In this document: piece after piece, positions 1 through 9,000 of the stretch | Layout: each line of letters starts with the position of its first letter | Position numbering within the stretch: the first letter of the stretch is position 1 | Origin: Acinetobacter lactucae | Lineage (GTDB): Bacteria; Pseudomonadota; Gammaproteobacteria; Pseudomonadales; Moraxellaceae | Reading direction: 5' to 3' | NCBI RefSeq assembly: GCF_001605885.1 | Contig: NZ_LRPE01000038.1 | Location: forward strand, 1 to 37,050 | DNA length: 37,050 bases | The notes under the pieces: model-generated | What the model saw: the letters and a program-made list of their open reading frames with translations, nothing else | Database searches by the model: none | What the model was told of the DNA's origin: nothing | Program-made: the position numbers and the translations under genes

Positions 1-2102
1 GGTGTGCTGTCGTTGGTGAGCACATCATCAAGCGCTACTGTCGGTGCAACTGCATCAACCACAGCTGTTGCTGGGCCTGATGTATTGCCAGCAGGATCTT
101 CTGTTACTGCTGTTACCGTGTCACCATCATTTAAGCCTGGGTTTGGCACAGTCCAACTACCATCCGGTCCTGCAACAACTGTTGCTGTATTACCGTTAGG
201 ATACGTCACAGTCACTGTTGAACCAGGTTCTGCTGTACCTGTAATCGGGTCTGTCCCGTTAACCGGGTCAATCACTGGCGCTGCAGGAGCAACTGTGTCT
301 AATGTATAAATTTGCGTATCGTTAACTGTGCTGCTGTTACCTGCTGCATCAGTGAAGGTTACTTTGGCATCAATGGTTTTATCTGTATCAGCAACCAAAC
401 CACTACCTGGTACGCTTACTGTCCATGTACCTGCTGCACTGTCTACAGTTGCAGTATAAGTCACCCCATTAATAACAACTGTAACAGCTGTAGTAGCCGC
501 ATCTGAAGGAACGTTTTTGAGAACGCCTGTGATTGTGACATTGCCCGTTGCTTCTGATGCATTAATCACGTTGTCCGCTGTGACAGAGTCAACTGCAAAG
601 TTAACACCATCTGTATTTGGACCAACGGCATCGACAATAGCTGTACCTGGTAATGATGGGTTGCCTGCAGGGTCTGTAGCAATCGCTTCAACTTCATCGC
701 CATCATTGAGACCTGGGTTTGGTACAGTCCACGTACCATCCGGTCCTGCTACAACACTTGCTGTACTACCATCAGGATACGTCACAGTCACTGTCGAACC
801 AGGTTCTGCTGTACCTGTAATCGGGTCTGTCCCGTTAACCGGGTCAATCACTGGTGCTGCAGGAGCAACTGTGTCTAATGTATAAATTTGCGTATCGTTA
901 ACTGTGCTGCTGTTACCTGCTGCATCTGTAAACGTTACAGTCGCATCAATTGTTTTATCTGCATCTGCCTCTAAGCCACTGCCAGGCACATTTACTGTCC
1001 ACGTCCCTGCTGCACTATCTACAGTTGCAGTATAAGTCACCCCATTCACAACAACTGTTACTACAGTATTGGTTGCATCTGATGGAATATTTTTAAGAAC
1101 ACCAGTAATCGCGACATCACCAGCCGCTTCTGATGCATTAATCACATTGTCAGCTGTTACAAGATCAACTGAGAAATCAACTTCATCTGTAGTAGGAGCA
1201 GCAGTATCAATTGTATAAGTTTGCGTATCTTTAACAGTGCTACTATTACCTGCCGCATCTTTAAAGGTTACAGTAGCATCAATGGTTTTATCTGTATCTG
1301 CTGTTAAACCACTACCTGGTACGCTTACTGTCCATGTACCCGCTGCTTTATCTACAGTTGCATTATAAGTTACCCCATTAATAACAACTGTAACGGCCGT
1401 ATTGGCCGCATCTGCTGGAATGTTTTTCAAAACACCTGTAATGGTGACATTTCCTGCCGCTTCTGATGCATTAATTACATTATCTGAAGTAACAGGGTCA
1501 ACTGAGAAGGTTACCCCATCTGTACTTGGTGGTGTTGTATCGGTAGGTGTTGAAGAATCATCATCACTATCACTGTTCGACGCTGCAGCAATAATACCAC
1601 CCGCAACTAAGGGGATAGCCCATAACCATGGGTTTATACCTGCATCGTGATAAAGTAATGGTTCAATTGAAGAAATAGGCTGATAAATAACGTCAGAGAC
1701 CAGTTCTTGTGGGGCTTCTGCTGGTAAAGCAGCTGGTAAATCTTCTGCTACCAGAGCTTGAGGTTCAACATCACTGTCGGCATCTGCATCAGCGTCTGCA
1801 TCGGCGTCCGCATCATTTTCAGCATCTTTGAATTTTGCCCAAATTAGCTGTCCATTTTCATCTTGAAAAACAAGGCTGTTATCTTTAGGCTCAGCCGTTC
1901 CACTAAAGAAGCCTTCAATAACAATGGTTTGTCCATTTTTCAGTCGAATGACTGCATTGGTACCCTCCCTATTTACGACCAACACATCACTGGCAGCCAC
2001 TTTTACCAATACGACCGACGCTTCTGAAAGTTTTGCAGAAGTCCCTTGGATTGTTGACAAGGTATCATGACTATCCTTGGCAATAATTTGTATTTCAGGC
2101 AT
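1..2102 (-). CDS. bap: Bap-like biofilm-associated adhesin, N-terminal part (partial)
   Basis: Starts at ATG 2102-2100 with AAGGAA just upstream and stays open to the left edge, so about 700 N-terminal residues are visible and the C-terminus is outside. Residues 1-95 look like a BapA-prefix-like domain. They are followed by an Asp-Ala run (about 97-108), a Pro/Ala/Glu-rich linker, and a hydrophobic stretch near 154-173 ([13 protein letters not shown]). From about residue 190 come alternating bacterial Ig-like repeats: a type of about 111 residues (core [16 protein letters not shown]) and a type of about 81 residues (core [18 protein letters not shown]). No Sec signal peptide is seen, consistent with the type I secretion known for this family. 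Known Bap proteins mediate cell-cell adhesion and biofilm maturation. Its position near the TCA cluster suits Bap, but the paralogues BLP1 and BLP2 share the prefix and cannot be excluded without the rest of the gene. Confidence 0.85.
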   Translation of the reverse strand, partial: MPEIQIIAKDSHDTLSTIQGTSAKLSEASVVLVKVAASDVLVVNREGTNAVIRLKNGQTIVIEGFFSGTAEPKDNSLVFQDENGQLIWAKFKDAENDADADADADADADSDVEPQALVAEDLPAALPAEAPQELVSDVIYQPISSIEPLLYHDAGINPWLWAIPLVAGGIIAAASNSDSDDDSSTPTDTTPPSTDGVTFSVDPVTSDNVINASEAAGNVTITGVLKNIPADAANTAVTVVINGVTYNATVDKAAGTWTVSVPGSGLTADTDKTIDATVTFKDAAGNSSTVKDTQTYTIDTAAPTTDEVDFSVDLVTADNVINASEAAGDVAITGVLKNIPSDATNTVVTVVVNGVTYTATVDSAAGTWTVNVPGSGLEADADKTIDATVTFTDAAGNSSTVNDTQIYTLDTVAPAAPVIDPVNGTDPITGTAEPGSTVTVTYPDGSTASVVAGPDGTWTVPNPGLNDGDEVEAIATDPAGNPSLPGTAIVDAVGPNTDGVNFAVDSVTADNVINASEATGNVTITGVLKNVPSDAATTAVTVVINGVTYTATVDSAAGTWTVSVPGSGLVADTDKTIDAKVTFTDAAGNSSTVNDTQIYTLDTVAPAAPVIDPVNGTDPITGTAEPGSTVTVTYPNGNTATVVAGPDGSWTVPNPGLNDGDTVTAVTEDPAGNTSGPATAVVDAVAPTVALDDVLTNDST
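49..600 (-). repeat. Bap tandem repeat unit, copy 2
   Basis: Second visible copy of a 576-bp (192-codon) period made of one 81-residue plus one 111-residue Ig-like module. It lies exactly 576 bp from the copy at 625-1176. The stretch around 205-345 is almost identical between the copies, including silent positions, which suggests recent homogenisation. Confidence 0.85.
625..1176 (-). repeat. Bap tandem repeat unit, copy 1
   Basis: First copy of the 576-bp period in coding order. A further, more diverged 111-codon module lies upstream in the gene (about 1193-1509), offset 333 bp from the module at 890-1190. All offsets are multiples of three, so gain or loss of units keeps the reading frame. 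Confidence 0.85.
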
Positions 2103-2154
2103 ATCTGTATTCCTTTTATATTATTGATTTAAATGATTTTATGTATAATTCTTT

Positions 2155-2204
2155 TTACTTAATGTTTCTAAGTTTTTGACCTACAACTTAAAAACATTAA
2201 GTAA
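2155..2204. promoter_or_regulatory. 19-bp inverted repeat upstream of bap
   Basis: Arms 2155-2173 (TTACTTAATGTTTCTAAGT) and 2186-2204 are reverse complements with one mismatch, separated by 12 bp. The right edge of the bap gene is 53 bp away. A weak sigma70-like pair on the minus strand (TAGAAA, 17 bp, TATACA) lies between it and the start codon, with the -35 inside the left arm. It could be a regulator operator, or a 5'-UTR hairpin if transcription starts further upstream. There is no U-tract typical of a terminator on the bap side. Confidence 0.6.
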
Positions 2205-2475
2205 TGTGATCATTTTTACATTAAACACTTTAAAATAAAAAAAACAAATACTAAAGTACCTAAAGAAAAAATTTTAATTAATACAAATTATATATAAGTC
2301 TTTATTAGGTTTTTCTTATGTTAATTTAATGAAAAATCACATTAAACGTTTTATATATAAAACAAATTTATTATTTATCTATTTACCATTTGTTGAAAAA
2401 TCATTTAATTAAAATATTCATATAACAATTATTAATATCTTAATAAAATAAAATATATTATTAATGATATATATA
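2205..2475. other. AT-rich intergenic DNA between nhaP-type gene and bap
   Basis: Very AT-rich spacer with long A and T runs and no credible ORF on either strand. It probably contains upstream promoter elements of bap; such A-tract DNA would also suit H-NS binding, but that is inference only. No repeat with neighbouring sequence was seen apart from the inverted repeat beside it. Confidence 0.5.
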
Positions 2476-2520
2476 GAAAAAAAAGGCTTTAGGTAATATT
2501 TTACTATTACACTAAAACCT
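2476..2520 (-). terminator. Rho-independent terminator of the antiporter gene
   Basis: On the minus strand an imperfect stem of about 12 bp (arms 2506-2519 and 2485-2497, one bulge and one mismatch) is followed by GCC and an eight-T run. It lies 40 bp after the antiporter stop codon. Confidence 0.75.
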
Positions 2521-2559
2521 AATTTTTAAATGATTTATAAAATTTAAAACTGTTTATAT

Positions 2560-4062
2560 TTAGAAATTATCTGGACTCTCAAATCTTTTTACTTCTTGTA
2601 ACTTATTCGGGTCATGCATTGTTGCAATGCCATCCTCAGTTTTTTGGTCTACAAGAATATCTGGATTAAAAACGGTGATTGTCTCTCTACCCAACGCATC
2701 TTCGCCAACAATATACTGAAAGCCTCTTCGATTCATCTTATGACACAATCTTTGATAAAAACCTTTTAATCCTTCAGTTTCTTCATTGGGATTGTAATAA
2801 AAAGCATTCATCACAGCTGGCAAGCCCAGACCACACACGATGCCCGATAACAACACACTAATAAAAGTATAGCCAATCAGGATACTACTATAGGGACTTA
2901 ATGCAGGAATATTGGCAACTGCCAAAATCAATGCAAGTGAAATCCCCCCTCGTACCCCACCCCAAGATAAAATAGTTAAACTACCGTTATAGCTTTTCAT
3001 TTTCCGCATATTCGGGAAAAAGGCAAAAGCCATGAAGTTGGCTGCAAAACGAGAGATATGAAGAATAAAGAATGCAACAATACCGCCTAAAATCAGGCTA
3101 AAGTTTAAATCTAGAATAAATAGCTCTAAACCAATTAAAGTGAATAAAAATGAGTTGATGATTCCTTCTACTGTATGCCAGAAATGGTTAACTTCTTGAA
3201 TCTCACGCTCTTCTCGTATTTCTTTCCATTTGTTCCCAACAATTAAGCCACCAATTACACAAGCGATTGGTGCTGATGCATGCGCAAATAAAGCAACCAA
3301 ATATGCTCCGCTGGCGAGTAGCGCGGTAGTTAAAATCAGGGACTCCATTTCATGTTTACCACGTAATAGACGCAACACCCCTACACCAAATGCCCAACCA
3401 ATCCCGACAGCAACAATAATTTCATAGAGTAGAGCTTCTAATGTCGCTACCAATGAAAAATGTTCACCCTGTAAAACATTAAGTAAAGTCATAAACAATG
3501 CAATACACATTGCATCATTAAATAGTGATTCACCTTCTAGCTTAACAATTAAATGATGGGGTGCACGAATCGAACTAAGTACACCTTTAATACCAATTGG
3601 ATCTGTTGCGCCTAAAGCTGCACCTAAAAGTAACAACACCAGAATTGGCACGTGATATCCAACTAGTAATTGGAATCCATAAAGTAAACCACCAAACAAT
3701 ACGGCGCAAAGTACTAAAGCAATCGTTGCTAAGATACTAATTTGTTTCCAATAACTTTTTAGATCTGAAATTTTAAATTTGAGTGCCGAAGAAGTTAGAA
3801 TAAAACAAATAACACCATTAATTAAAAAATCATAAAAATCGATATGGCGTACTGCTTCTTCAATATTATGAATATTAATGGTAATAAACTGGTTACCGTT
3901 TAGTAAGCTAGCACCCCACTGTAAAATAAAGACAAAAATTGCCGAAACAAGAGGAACACCAATCGCCTGTGGAAAGCCTAAAATACGCTTATTAAAAATT
4001 GTGGTTGCAATTGATAGTGCAAAAACCACTGTAAACGCTTGTAGTAGAAAAAAATTACCCAT
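2560..4062 (-). CDS. CPA1/NhaP-type Na+(K+)/H+ antiporter
   Basis: A 500-residue inner-membrane protein with about 12 hydrophobic segments in the first 430 residues and a soluble C-terminal tail of about 70 residues. The CPA1 signature GATDP is at 151-155. The conserved EGESLFND is at 176-183, where Asn182-Asp183 form the ND ion-binding pair of electroneutral exchangers. A later ASAPIACVIGGLIVGN segment also fits the family. It is expected to exchange Na+ or K+ for H+ across the cytoplasmic membrane; cation preference cannot be read from the sequence. The start has AAGGG six bases upstream. It is monocistronic: its own terminator follows, and a terminator-bounded gene lies behind it. It could equally be called YjcE-like. 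Confidence 0.93.
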   Translation of the reverse strand: MGNFFLLQAFTVVFALSIATTIFNKRILGFPQAIGVPLVSAIFVFILQWGASLLNGNQFITINIHNIEEAVRHIDFYDFLINGVICFILTSSALKFKISDLKSYWKQISILATIALVLCAVLFGGLLYGFQLLVGYHVPILVLLLLGAALGATDPIGIKGVLSSIRAPHHLIVKLEGESLFNDAMCIALFMTLLNVLQGEHFSLVATLEALLYEIIVAVGIGWAFGVGVLRLLRGKHEMESLILTTALLASGAYLVALFAHASAPIACVIGGLIVGNKWKEIREEREIQEVNHFWHTVEGIINSFLFTLIGLELFILDLNFSLILGGIVAFFILHISRFAANFMAFAFFPNMRKMKSYNGSLTILSWGGVRGGISLALILAVANIPALSPYSSILIGYTFISVLLSGIVCGLGLPAVMNAFYYNPNEETEGLKGFYQRLCHKMNRRGFQYIVGEDALGRETITVFNPDILVDQKTEDGIATMHDPNKLQEVKRFESPDNF

Positions 4063-4246
4063 GAATACCCTTCTTCTGGGTCAACGACCAAATAAAACTT
4101 TGCTAGATCGACCAAACTTAATAAAAAACTGACATGAACAATGCCATAATCATAAAAAACAGAAATTAGGAGACAAGTTTAACCAATTGATTGAGCAATC
4201 TATCAATCTGTTAAATTTCTTAACATTATTTACAGTGATAATCTAA

Positions 4247-4289
4247 AGAAAAAAGATGAGCTTATTAAATATGTTTAACAAGTCTCATC
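4247..4289 (-). terminator. Terminator after ypfJ-like gene
   Basis: Minus-strand stem GATGAG(A)CTTGTTAAA pairing with TTTAATAAGCTCATC, then TTTTTT. It lies about 10 bp past the metallopeptidase stop and ends the yedI-ypfJ transcription unit. Confidence 0.8.
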
Positions 4290-4298
4290 CTATAAATT

Positions 4299-5198
4299 TT
4301 AAACTGGATTATTAAAAGTATCGCATTGGTTAATATCACCGGTTTTTAACCCGACCTGAAACCAGTGCATTCGCTGTTCACTGCTCCCGTGAGTAAAGCT
4401 ATCAGGAACAACCTGACCCGTAGAGCGCTTCTGTAAATAATCATCACCAATTTTTTGAGCGGCATCCATCGCTTCTTCAATGTCACCTTGTTCTAAAAAT
4501 TGAGTTCGCTGTTGATTATGACTCGCCCAAATACCTGCTAAACAGTCAGCTTGTAATTCTTGGCGAACAGACAATTGGTTCCCCTCTGTTTGGCTTACTT
4601 GTGCACGAGCTTGCTGGACTTGTGATGAAATACCGAGCAAAGTTTGAATATGATGCCCTACCTCATGTGCGACAACATAAGCTTGTGCAAAATCCCCAGC
4701 TTGATCTTGTCTAGAAAGCTCAGTTTGGTTCTGCTCACCAGAGATTCCCATTTGCTGACGCATGTCTTTAAAGAATTCTGTATCGATATACACCTTCTGG
4801 TCTGCTGGACAATAAAATGGTCCCATAGCAGATTGAGCAGTACCACATCCCGACTGAACCATTCCGCTAAACAATACTAATGTTGGTGGCGTATAGCTTT
4901 TACCTAACTGTTTAAATATGGGAGTCCACGTATCCTCCGTATCAGCCAAAACCGTTCCAACAAAATCCGAGGCTTCTTTTTGCTCTGCCGTTAAACTTTT
5001 TGGTGCAGTTGCATTTGATTGTTGTGAGGCAGTAACTTGCTGCGTTGCTTGATAAGCCTGTTGTGGATCAACACCAAAGAACTTCCAAGCAACAAATGCA
5101 ACAACCAAACCAATAATGCTGATACCACCTGCTCTAACACCGCCACCACCTCGACGGTCCTCAACATTGCTACTAATTCGACGACCTTTCCAGCGCAT
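4299..5198 (-). CDS. ypfJ: YpfJ-family neutral zinc metallopeptidase
   Basis: 299 residues. The N-terminus MRWKGRRISSNVEDRRGGG is the hallmark of this family. A single transmembrane helix follows (about 27-43), so most of the protein is expected outside the cytoplasmic membrane. The gluzincin motif HEVGHH is at 178-183 and a third ligand, Glu214, lies in ELQADC. Four cysteines are spread through the domain and could form disulfides (inference). The physiological substrate is unknown. The start has GAGGG 5 bp upstream and lies 27 bp after the yedI-like gene, so the two are probably co-transcribed and end at the hairpin at 4247-4289. Family assignment is firm; function beyond putative peptidase is not. 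Confidence 0.93.
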   Translation of the reverse strand: MRWKGRRISSNVEDRRGGGGVRAGGISIIGLVVAFVAWKFFGVDPQQAYQATQQVTASQQSNATAPKSLTAEQKEASDFVGTVLADTEDTWTPIFKQLGKSYTPPTLVLFSGMVQSGCGTAQSAMGPFYCPADQKVYIDTEFFKDMRQQMGISGEQNQTELSRQDQAGDFAQAYVVAHEVGHHIQTLLGISSQVQQARAQVSQTEGNQLSVRQELQADCLAGIWASHNQQRTQFLEQGDIEEAMDAAQKIGDDYLQKRSTGQVVPDSFTHGSSEQRMHWFQVGLKTGDINQCDTFNNPV

Positions 5199-5225
5199 AA
5201 TTTCCCTCTTCTTTTTAGAATGGCA

Positions 5226-6155
5226 TCATGAACCCGATGCTTTTTTAGGCCACATTTTTTGTATTAAGCTTACGATTAATAAAACAATTGCACCAGCAAC
5301 CAATCCTATTCCAAAGTTAATCAGTGTCGGGGTTAAAGCACCAATGATATTACCCACTGCAGGTATTGTTTCTACATGGTCAACTGTGTTTTCTGTTAAG
5401 TGATGAAGCAACGGAATCGTATGATTAATAATCCCGCCACCAACTAAGAACATTGCAATAGTGCCCACGATTGAAAGTAATTTCATCAAAATAGGAGCAA
5501 AAGCTAATAGACCTCGACCTATAGTTTGCTTAAATGAGGTCGACTGTTCTGTTAAATATAATCCCAAATCATCAATTTTAACAATCATACCAACTAGGCC
5601 ATAAACGCCGATCGTCATCACAATTGCAATAACGCTTAGAACGCTTACCTTTGTCATTAAAGTAGCTGTAGCAACTGTACCGAGCGTAATCACCACGATC
5701 TCAGCCGATAAAATAAAGTCAGTTCTTACTGCTCCTTTTATTTTTTCCTTTTCAAAAGTTGCTAAGTCTAATTCTTCATTTTCAAGCTCTGCTTTTGCTT
5801 CCTCTGAGGTAGAGGCTTTTTTATGCATAAAAGTATGAAGAACTTTTTCTACGCCCTCATAACATAAGAATAAACCACCTAGCATTAATAAAGGATTAAT
5901 GAGCCAAGGGGCAATCACGCTAATTAATAATGCTAAAGGCACTAAAATAAGTTTATTAACAAATGATCCCTTCGCCACCTTCCAAACAATAGGTAACTCA
6001 CGGTCTGAACGGACGCCCGTCACCTGTTGAGCATTTAAGGCCAAATCATCACCTAAAACTCCGGCAGTTTTCTTAGCTGCCATTTTGCTCATTAAAGCGA
6101 CATCATCTAAAATCGTTGCAATATCGTCTAGTAGTAAAAGTAAGCCACTCGCCAT
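5226..6155 (-). CDS. yedI: YedI/DUF808 family inner-membrane protein
   Basis: 309 residues, full length for DUF808. The family-typical N-terminus [20 protein letters not shown] is followed by a soluble stretch and then about seven hydrophobic segments (roughly 77-98, 155-185, 190-210, 225-250, 280-303). A charged cytoplasmic loop lies near 110-145 and the C-terminus is basic ([10 protein letters not shown]). No enzymatic motif is visible and the biochemical role of the family is not established. The start has GGAT six bases upstream. It is the first gene of a likely two-gene unit with the metallopeptidase; its back faces trpS across 207 bp, so the two are divergently transcribed. Confidence 0.9.
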   Translation of the reverse strand: MASGLLLLLDDIATILDDVALMSKMAAKKTAGVLGDDLALNAQQVTGVRSDRELPIVWKVAKGSFVNKLILVPLALLISVIAPWLINPLLMLGGLFLCYEGVEKVLHTFMHKKASTSEEAKAELENEELDLATFEKEKIKGAVRTDFILSAEIVVITLGTVATATLMTKVSVLSVIAIVMTIGVYGLVGMIVKIDDLGLYLTEQSTSFKQTIGRGLLAFAPILMKLLSIVGTIAMFLVGGGIINHTIPLLHHLTENTVDHVETIPAVGNIIGALTPTLINFGIGLVAGAIVLLIVSLIQKMWPKKASGS

Positions 6156-6265
6156 TTCTTATCCAAGTTTGTATTTATTAAGCTATTGTAAGATGATTTT
6201 TTTGAATTTCTGTAATTTTACTGAATAAATTCACAATATTATTTTAAGAAAAGTTTACCCAATCG

Positions 6266-6295
6266 CTGACGAAAATTTTTTATTTCCCGTACAAT
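6266..6295 (+). promoter_or_regulatory. Candidate sigma70 promoter of trpS
   Basis: CTGACG at 6266-6271 and TACAAT at 6290-6295, separated by 18 bp, about 67 bp before the trpS start. The -10 is good and the -35 moderate. No T-box or trp leader is recognisable between it and the gene. Confidence 0.4.
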
Positions 6296-6362
6296 AATGC
6301 CAATCTTTTATATTACAGGGCTTACTACCCCTGATTAAGCCAATACGATAGTGGAATAAATA

Positions 6363-7376
6363 ATGAGTAATGTTGATCAGCGTCCAATTATTTTGACAGG
6401 CGACCGCCCAACCGGACAACTTCATCTTGGACATTTTGTCGGTTCTTTGCGTTCACGTGTAGGTTTACAGGATAGCCATCATCAACATCTCTTGTTAGCA
6501 GATGCACAAGCATTAACAGATAATGCAGATAACCCGGATAAAGTCCGTCGCAATATTTTGGAAGTTGCCCTAGATTATTTAGCTGTAGGCATTGATCCAA
6601 CCAAAACCACAATTTGTGTTCAATCTTGCTTACCAGCATTGAATGAACTCACCATGCTCTATCTTAACTTTGTGACTGTTGCACGTTTAGAACGTAACCC
6701 AACCATTAAATCTGAAATTCAAATGCGCGGTTTCGAACGTGACATTCCCGCAGGTTTCCTTTGCTACCCTGTTGCACAAGCGGCTGACATTACTGCTTTT
6801 AAAGCAACTGTGGTTCCAGTGGGTGAAGATCAGATTCCAATGATTGAACAAACCAATGAAATCGTACGCCGAGTTAATCGCCAAATCGGTCAAGATCTTT
6901 TGCCTGAATGTAAAGCTTTGCTTTCTAATATGGCACGCCTACCTGGTTTTGATGGTAAAGCGAAAATGTCTAAATCATTAGGCAACACCATCGTTTTAAA
7001 TGCTTCTGATAAAGACATTAAAAAAGCTGTTAATGCGATGTACACCGACCCTAATCACCTTCGTATTGAAGATCCAGGTCAAGTTGAAGGCAATATTGTA
7101 TTTACCTACTTAGATGCATTTGACCCAAATAAAGAAGAAGTTGAAGAATTAAAAGCCCACTATCGTCGCGGTGGTCTTGGTGATGGTACGGTTAAAAAAC
7201 GTCTTGAAGGTGTGTTAAAAGAATTAATTACACCTATTCGTGAACGTCGCGAAGAACTTGCTAAAGATCCTGATTATATTATGGACGTTTTACGCCAAGG
7301 TACAGATAAGTGCCGTCTTATTACTCAACAGACTTTAGACGAAGTTAAAGATGGTTTAGGTTTATTTAAATTTTAA
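6363..7376 (+). CDS. trpS: Tryptophan--tRNA ligase
   Basis: Class I aminoacyl-tRNA synthetase that charges tRNA-Trp with tryptophan using ATP in the cytoplasm. 337 residues, normal for bacterial TrpS. The Rossmann fold opens with ILTGDRPTGQLHLGH, whose HIGH motif is HLGH at 21-24. The KMSKS loop is at 201-205 (GKAKMSKSLGN). The tRNA/tryptophan-binding segment GFLCYPVAQAADI is at 131-143. It is a stand-alone gene, not in a trp biosynthetic operon, and ends at a strong terminator at 7394-7417. The Shine-Dalgarno is weak (GTGGAA). Identification is secure. Confidence 0.98.
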   Translation: MSNVDQRPIILTGDRPTGQLHLGHFVGSLRSRVGLQDSHHQHLLLADAQALTDNADNPDKVRRNILEVALDYLAVGIDPTKTTICVQSCLPALNELTMLYLNFVTVARLERNPTIKSEIQMRGFERDIPAGFLCYPVAQAADITAFKATVVPVGEDQIPMIEQTNEIVRRVNRQIGQDLLPECKALLSNMARLPGFDGKAKMSKSLGNTIVLNASDKDIKKAVNAMYTDPNHLRIEDPGQVEGNIVFTYLDAFDPNKEEVEELKAHYRRGGLGDGTVKKRLEGVLKELITPIRERREELAKDPDYIMDVLRQGTDKCRLITQQTLDEVKDGLGLFKF

Positions 7377-7393
7377 TCCTCTTTAAAAAAACT

Positions 7394-7417
7394 AAAAGCC
7401 CTTCGGGGCTTTTTTTA
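7394..7417 (+). terminator. trpS terminator
   Basis: AGCCC-TTCG-GGGCT hairpin flanked by A and T runs, 17 bp after the trpS stop. The UUCG tetraloop and seven T residues make it a textbook intrinsic terminator. Confidence 0.95.
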
Positions 7418-7462
7418 TGTTTATTTGGTTAATACAATTCATTTTTTAGAATTACTAACGTA

Positions 7463-7490
7463 TTGACAACCATTCACACGCTTTTACCCT
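7463..7490 (+). promoter_or_regulatory. Promoter of the putative Aar sRNA
   Basis: Perfect -35 TTGACA at 7463-7468, 16 bp spacer, weak -10 TACCCT at 7485-7490. It lies downstream of the trpS terminator and predicts a start near 7497. A weak -10 beside a consensus -35 suggests an activator or growth-phase control (inference). Confidence 0.5.
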
Positions 7491-7496
7491 ATTAAC

Positions 7497-7668
7497 GTGA
7501 AGTAACACTTATTAACGCTAATAGCGATGAAGAATTTCTTAACACTCTCTATTATTCACTATGTAGGTTACATCATATGAGCCTCACGACATTTCTCCTT
7601 AAACCGAAACTGTTTTTACAGATTCGTTGTTCTACGCAATGATCACCCCAATCATTGCGTATTTTTTT
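7497..7668 (+). ncRNA. aar: Putative small RNA Aar
   Basis: A promoter-like TTGACA element and a strong intrinsic terminator bound about 170 nt with no convincing ORF. The terminator stem is ACGCAATGAT (7634-7643) with its exact complement at 7651-7660, then seven T. Established knowledge: in A. baylyi an Hfq-dependent sRNA of similar size, Aar, was reported between trpS and sucD and linked to amino-acid metabolism, with a putative Lrp site in the gene. The position here matches exactly, on the trpS side of an inserted islet. Ends are inferred from sequence only. Confidence 0.7.
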
Positions 7669-7693
7669 GCCTATAATAATGTTGGCAATTTAG

Positions 7694-7882
7694 GTTGAAA
7701 TTCAACCGAGTTACAGCAATGCTTCTGTTAAAAATGCTCAAACTTCTTTGTCTGATCAAGTGGTGAATAGCGCGCTACGCTATCGCTCACAAGCGCCTTT
7801 GATTGATAACTTAATGAATGAATTGGGCTTACAAAGTTGTGATGTCAATGGTTTAATTCAAGGGTTGAAACCAAAAGCTTAG
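7694..7882 (+). pseudogene. Headless 62-codon C-terminal gene remnant
   Basis: An open frame of 62 codons ends at TAG 7880-7882 but has no upstream ATG/GTG and no ribosome-binding site; the frame is closed by a TAG at 7691-7693. Internal residues read NAQTSLSDQVVNSALRYRS, then an amphipathic APLIDNLMNELGL segment. That is protein-like composition, so it is probably the 3' end of a gene whose front was deleted. The parent family is not recognised. Confidence 0.4.
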
Positions 7883-8164
7883 TAAGGGTGATACACTCTG
7901 TTTAGTACTCCTATTTCAATGTAGACCGAAATGTTAAATGTTCGATCTACAATTTTCATCTTCCGTTTCACCTATTCCTATGGTGAAAATGAGTAATTAG
8001 ATACCAAGTTCAGTATAAGGTTAGCAAAATATCAAACAGGGCATCTCTCCCCTTGAATTAAATCACGCGTTGATAAAGTAAAGCGAAACAGCAGCCCAAC
8101 GTTTAATAAGAGAGGCGTTGACTAGCGACCTCTCGATGAATGAATAAAAGTGGGGGACTAAGCT
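7883..8164. other. Non-coding stretch with several hairpins
   Basis: No ORF. Three inverted repeats are visible: 7921-7930 with 7941-7950 (GTAGACCGAA / TTCGATCTAC, one mismatch); 7966-7972 with 7982-7988 (TTTCACC / GGTGAAA); and a GAGAGG / CCTCTC pair between about 8109 and 8135. None has a good T-tract, so they may be worn terminators. The last could end the minus-strand lipoprotein transcript. Confidence 0.4.
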
Positions 8165-8893
8165 TTATGGACTAGATGGTAGTAAAGAAATTTGTTTAAG
8201 AGGCTCGCGTTTTACCCCAAGTTCGCGAAGCTTTTCCATAAAACTAGATTCCTTTATTGGTAGACCACCAATGATTTTCCCTACTTCAGCGTTGATGACA
8301 GCAGCAACAATCAATCCACCGATTGCTCCACCTGCAGCGCCAGCTCCTGTGGCTTGACCGTAGCTCATATTTCCTGAGGAAAAGTTCTTACCAATTATGG
8401 CACCAGTAGCACCTCCTACTGAGCCAGCTGTGGCAAAGGATACTAGACTAACCTTATGGGATGCAGGTTCTTTAGTATAAGCTAGAGTATTACACGTCAC
8501 ATTATCAGATGGAACTTCAACAGGTACTGCCTTTGTTGTGAAGTAGCGATAAATTTTGACTGGCTCCTTAGGGTCTTTTGGTAAGTAAAAGCCACCATCA
8601 GTTGCTGCAGGTTGTCCTGGAATTGATGGATAGGCTGGGCTTCGAATTGAAATGCTACCAGGTGCCCCTCGAAAGAACGTGCCCTTTTCATCTATCTTTT
8701 CTGACCAATATGGTCCCCGTTCTAGACGAGTGGTCCACTCCACATTGAGTGGACCATAGAGCCCTGTAGTTGAAAGAGGCTCTTTGAGGAAGATACAAGT
8801 AAGCTCAACAGGTGTCTGTAACTTTTCTGGATTTGTGGCACACCCCGAAATTAAAGTGCAGAAGAAAATCATACTAGATATTTTCACATACAT
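8165..8893 (-). CDS. Glycine-zipper lipoprotein, unknown function
   Basis: Unrecognised by name. Using ATG at 8893 the product is 242 residues and begins with a short lipoprotein signal: MYVK, a hydrophobic core, and lipobox LISGC with Cys18. AAAGG sits eight bases before this ATG, whereas the longer ORF start at 8911 has no ribosome-binding site, so 8893 is preferred. The middle is Pro/Gly-rich with tyrosines. Residues about 150-205 form a glycine-zipper (GSVGGATGAIIG, then GAGAAGGAIGGLIVAAV), as in outer-membrane-associated lipoproteins. It stands alone in the trpS-sucD interval between remnants, so it looks like accessory cargo. Sorting residue 2 after the Cys is Ala, compatible with outer-membrane delivery by E. 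coli rules. Confidence 0.75.
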   Translation of the reverse strand: MYVKISSMIFFCTLISGCATNPEKLQTPVELTCIFLKEPLSTTGLYGPLNVEWTTRLERGPYWSEKIDEKGTFFRGAPGSISIRSPAYPSIPGQPAATDGGFYLPKDPKEPVKIYRYFTTKAVPVEVPSDNVTCNTLAYTKEPASHKVSLVSFATAGSVGGATGAIIGKNFSSGNMSYGQATGAGAAGGAIGGLIVAAVINAEVGKIIGGLPIKESSFMEKLRELGVKREPLKQISLLPSSP

Positions 8894-9000
8894 AACGATT
8901 GCCTTTGTCATTAATATTTTTGTAAAGATACAACTAGTCTACTAGATTTTATTAAGTAGACTAAGTCCATGAATACTCCAATTATATTTCCCAGAAAAAA

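Noticed and set aside
4..1650. Plus-strand open frames rich in Val/Thr/Ser over the left edge
   Set aside because: They are antisense shadows of the repetitive Bap coding sequence, have no ribosome-binding sites, and repeat with the same 576-bp period as the real gene.
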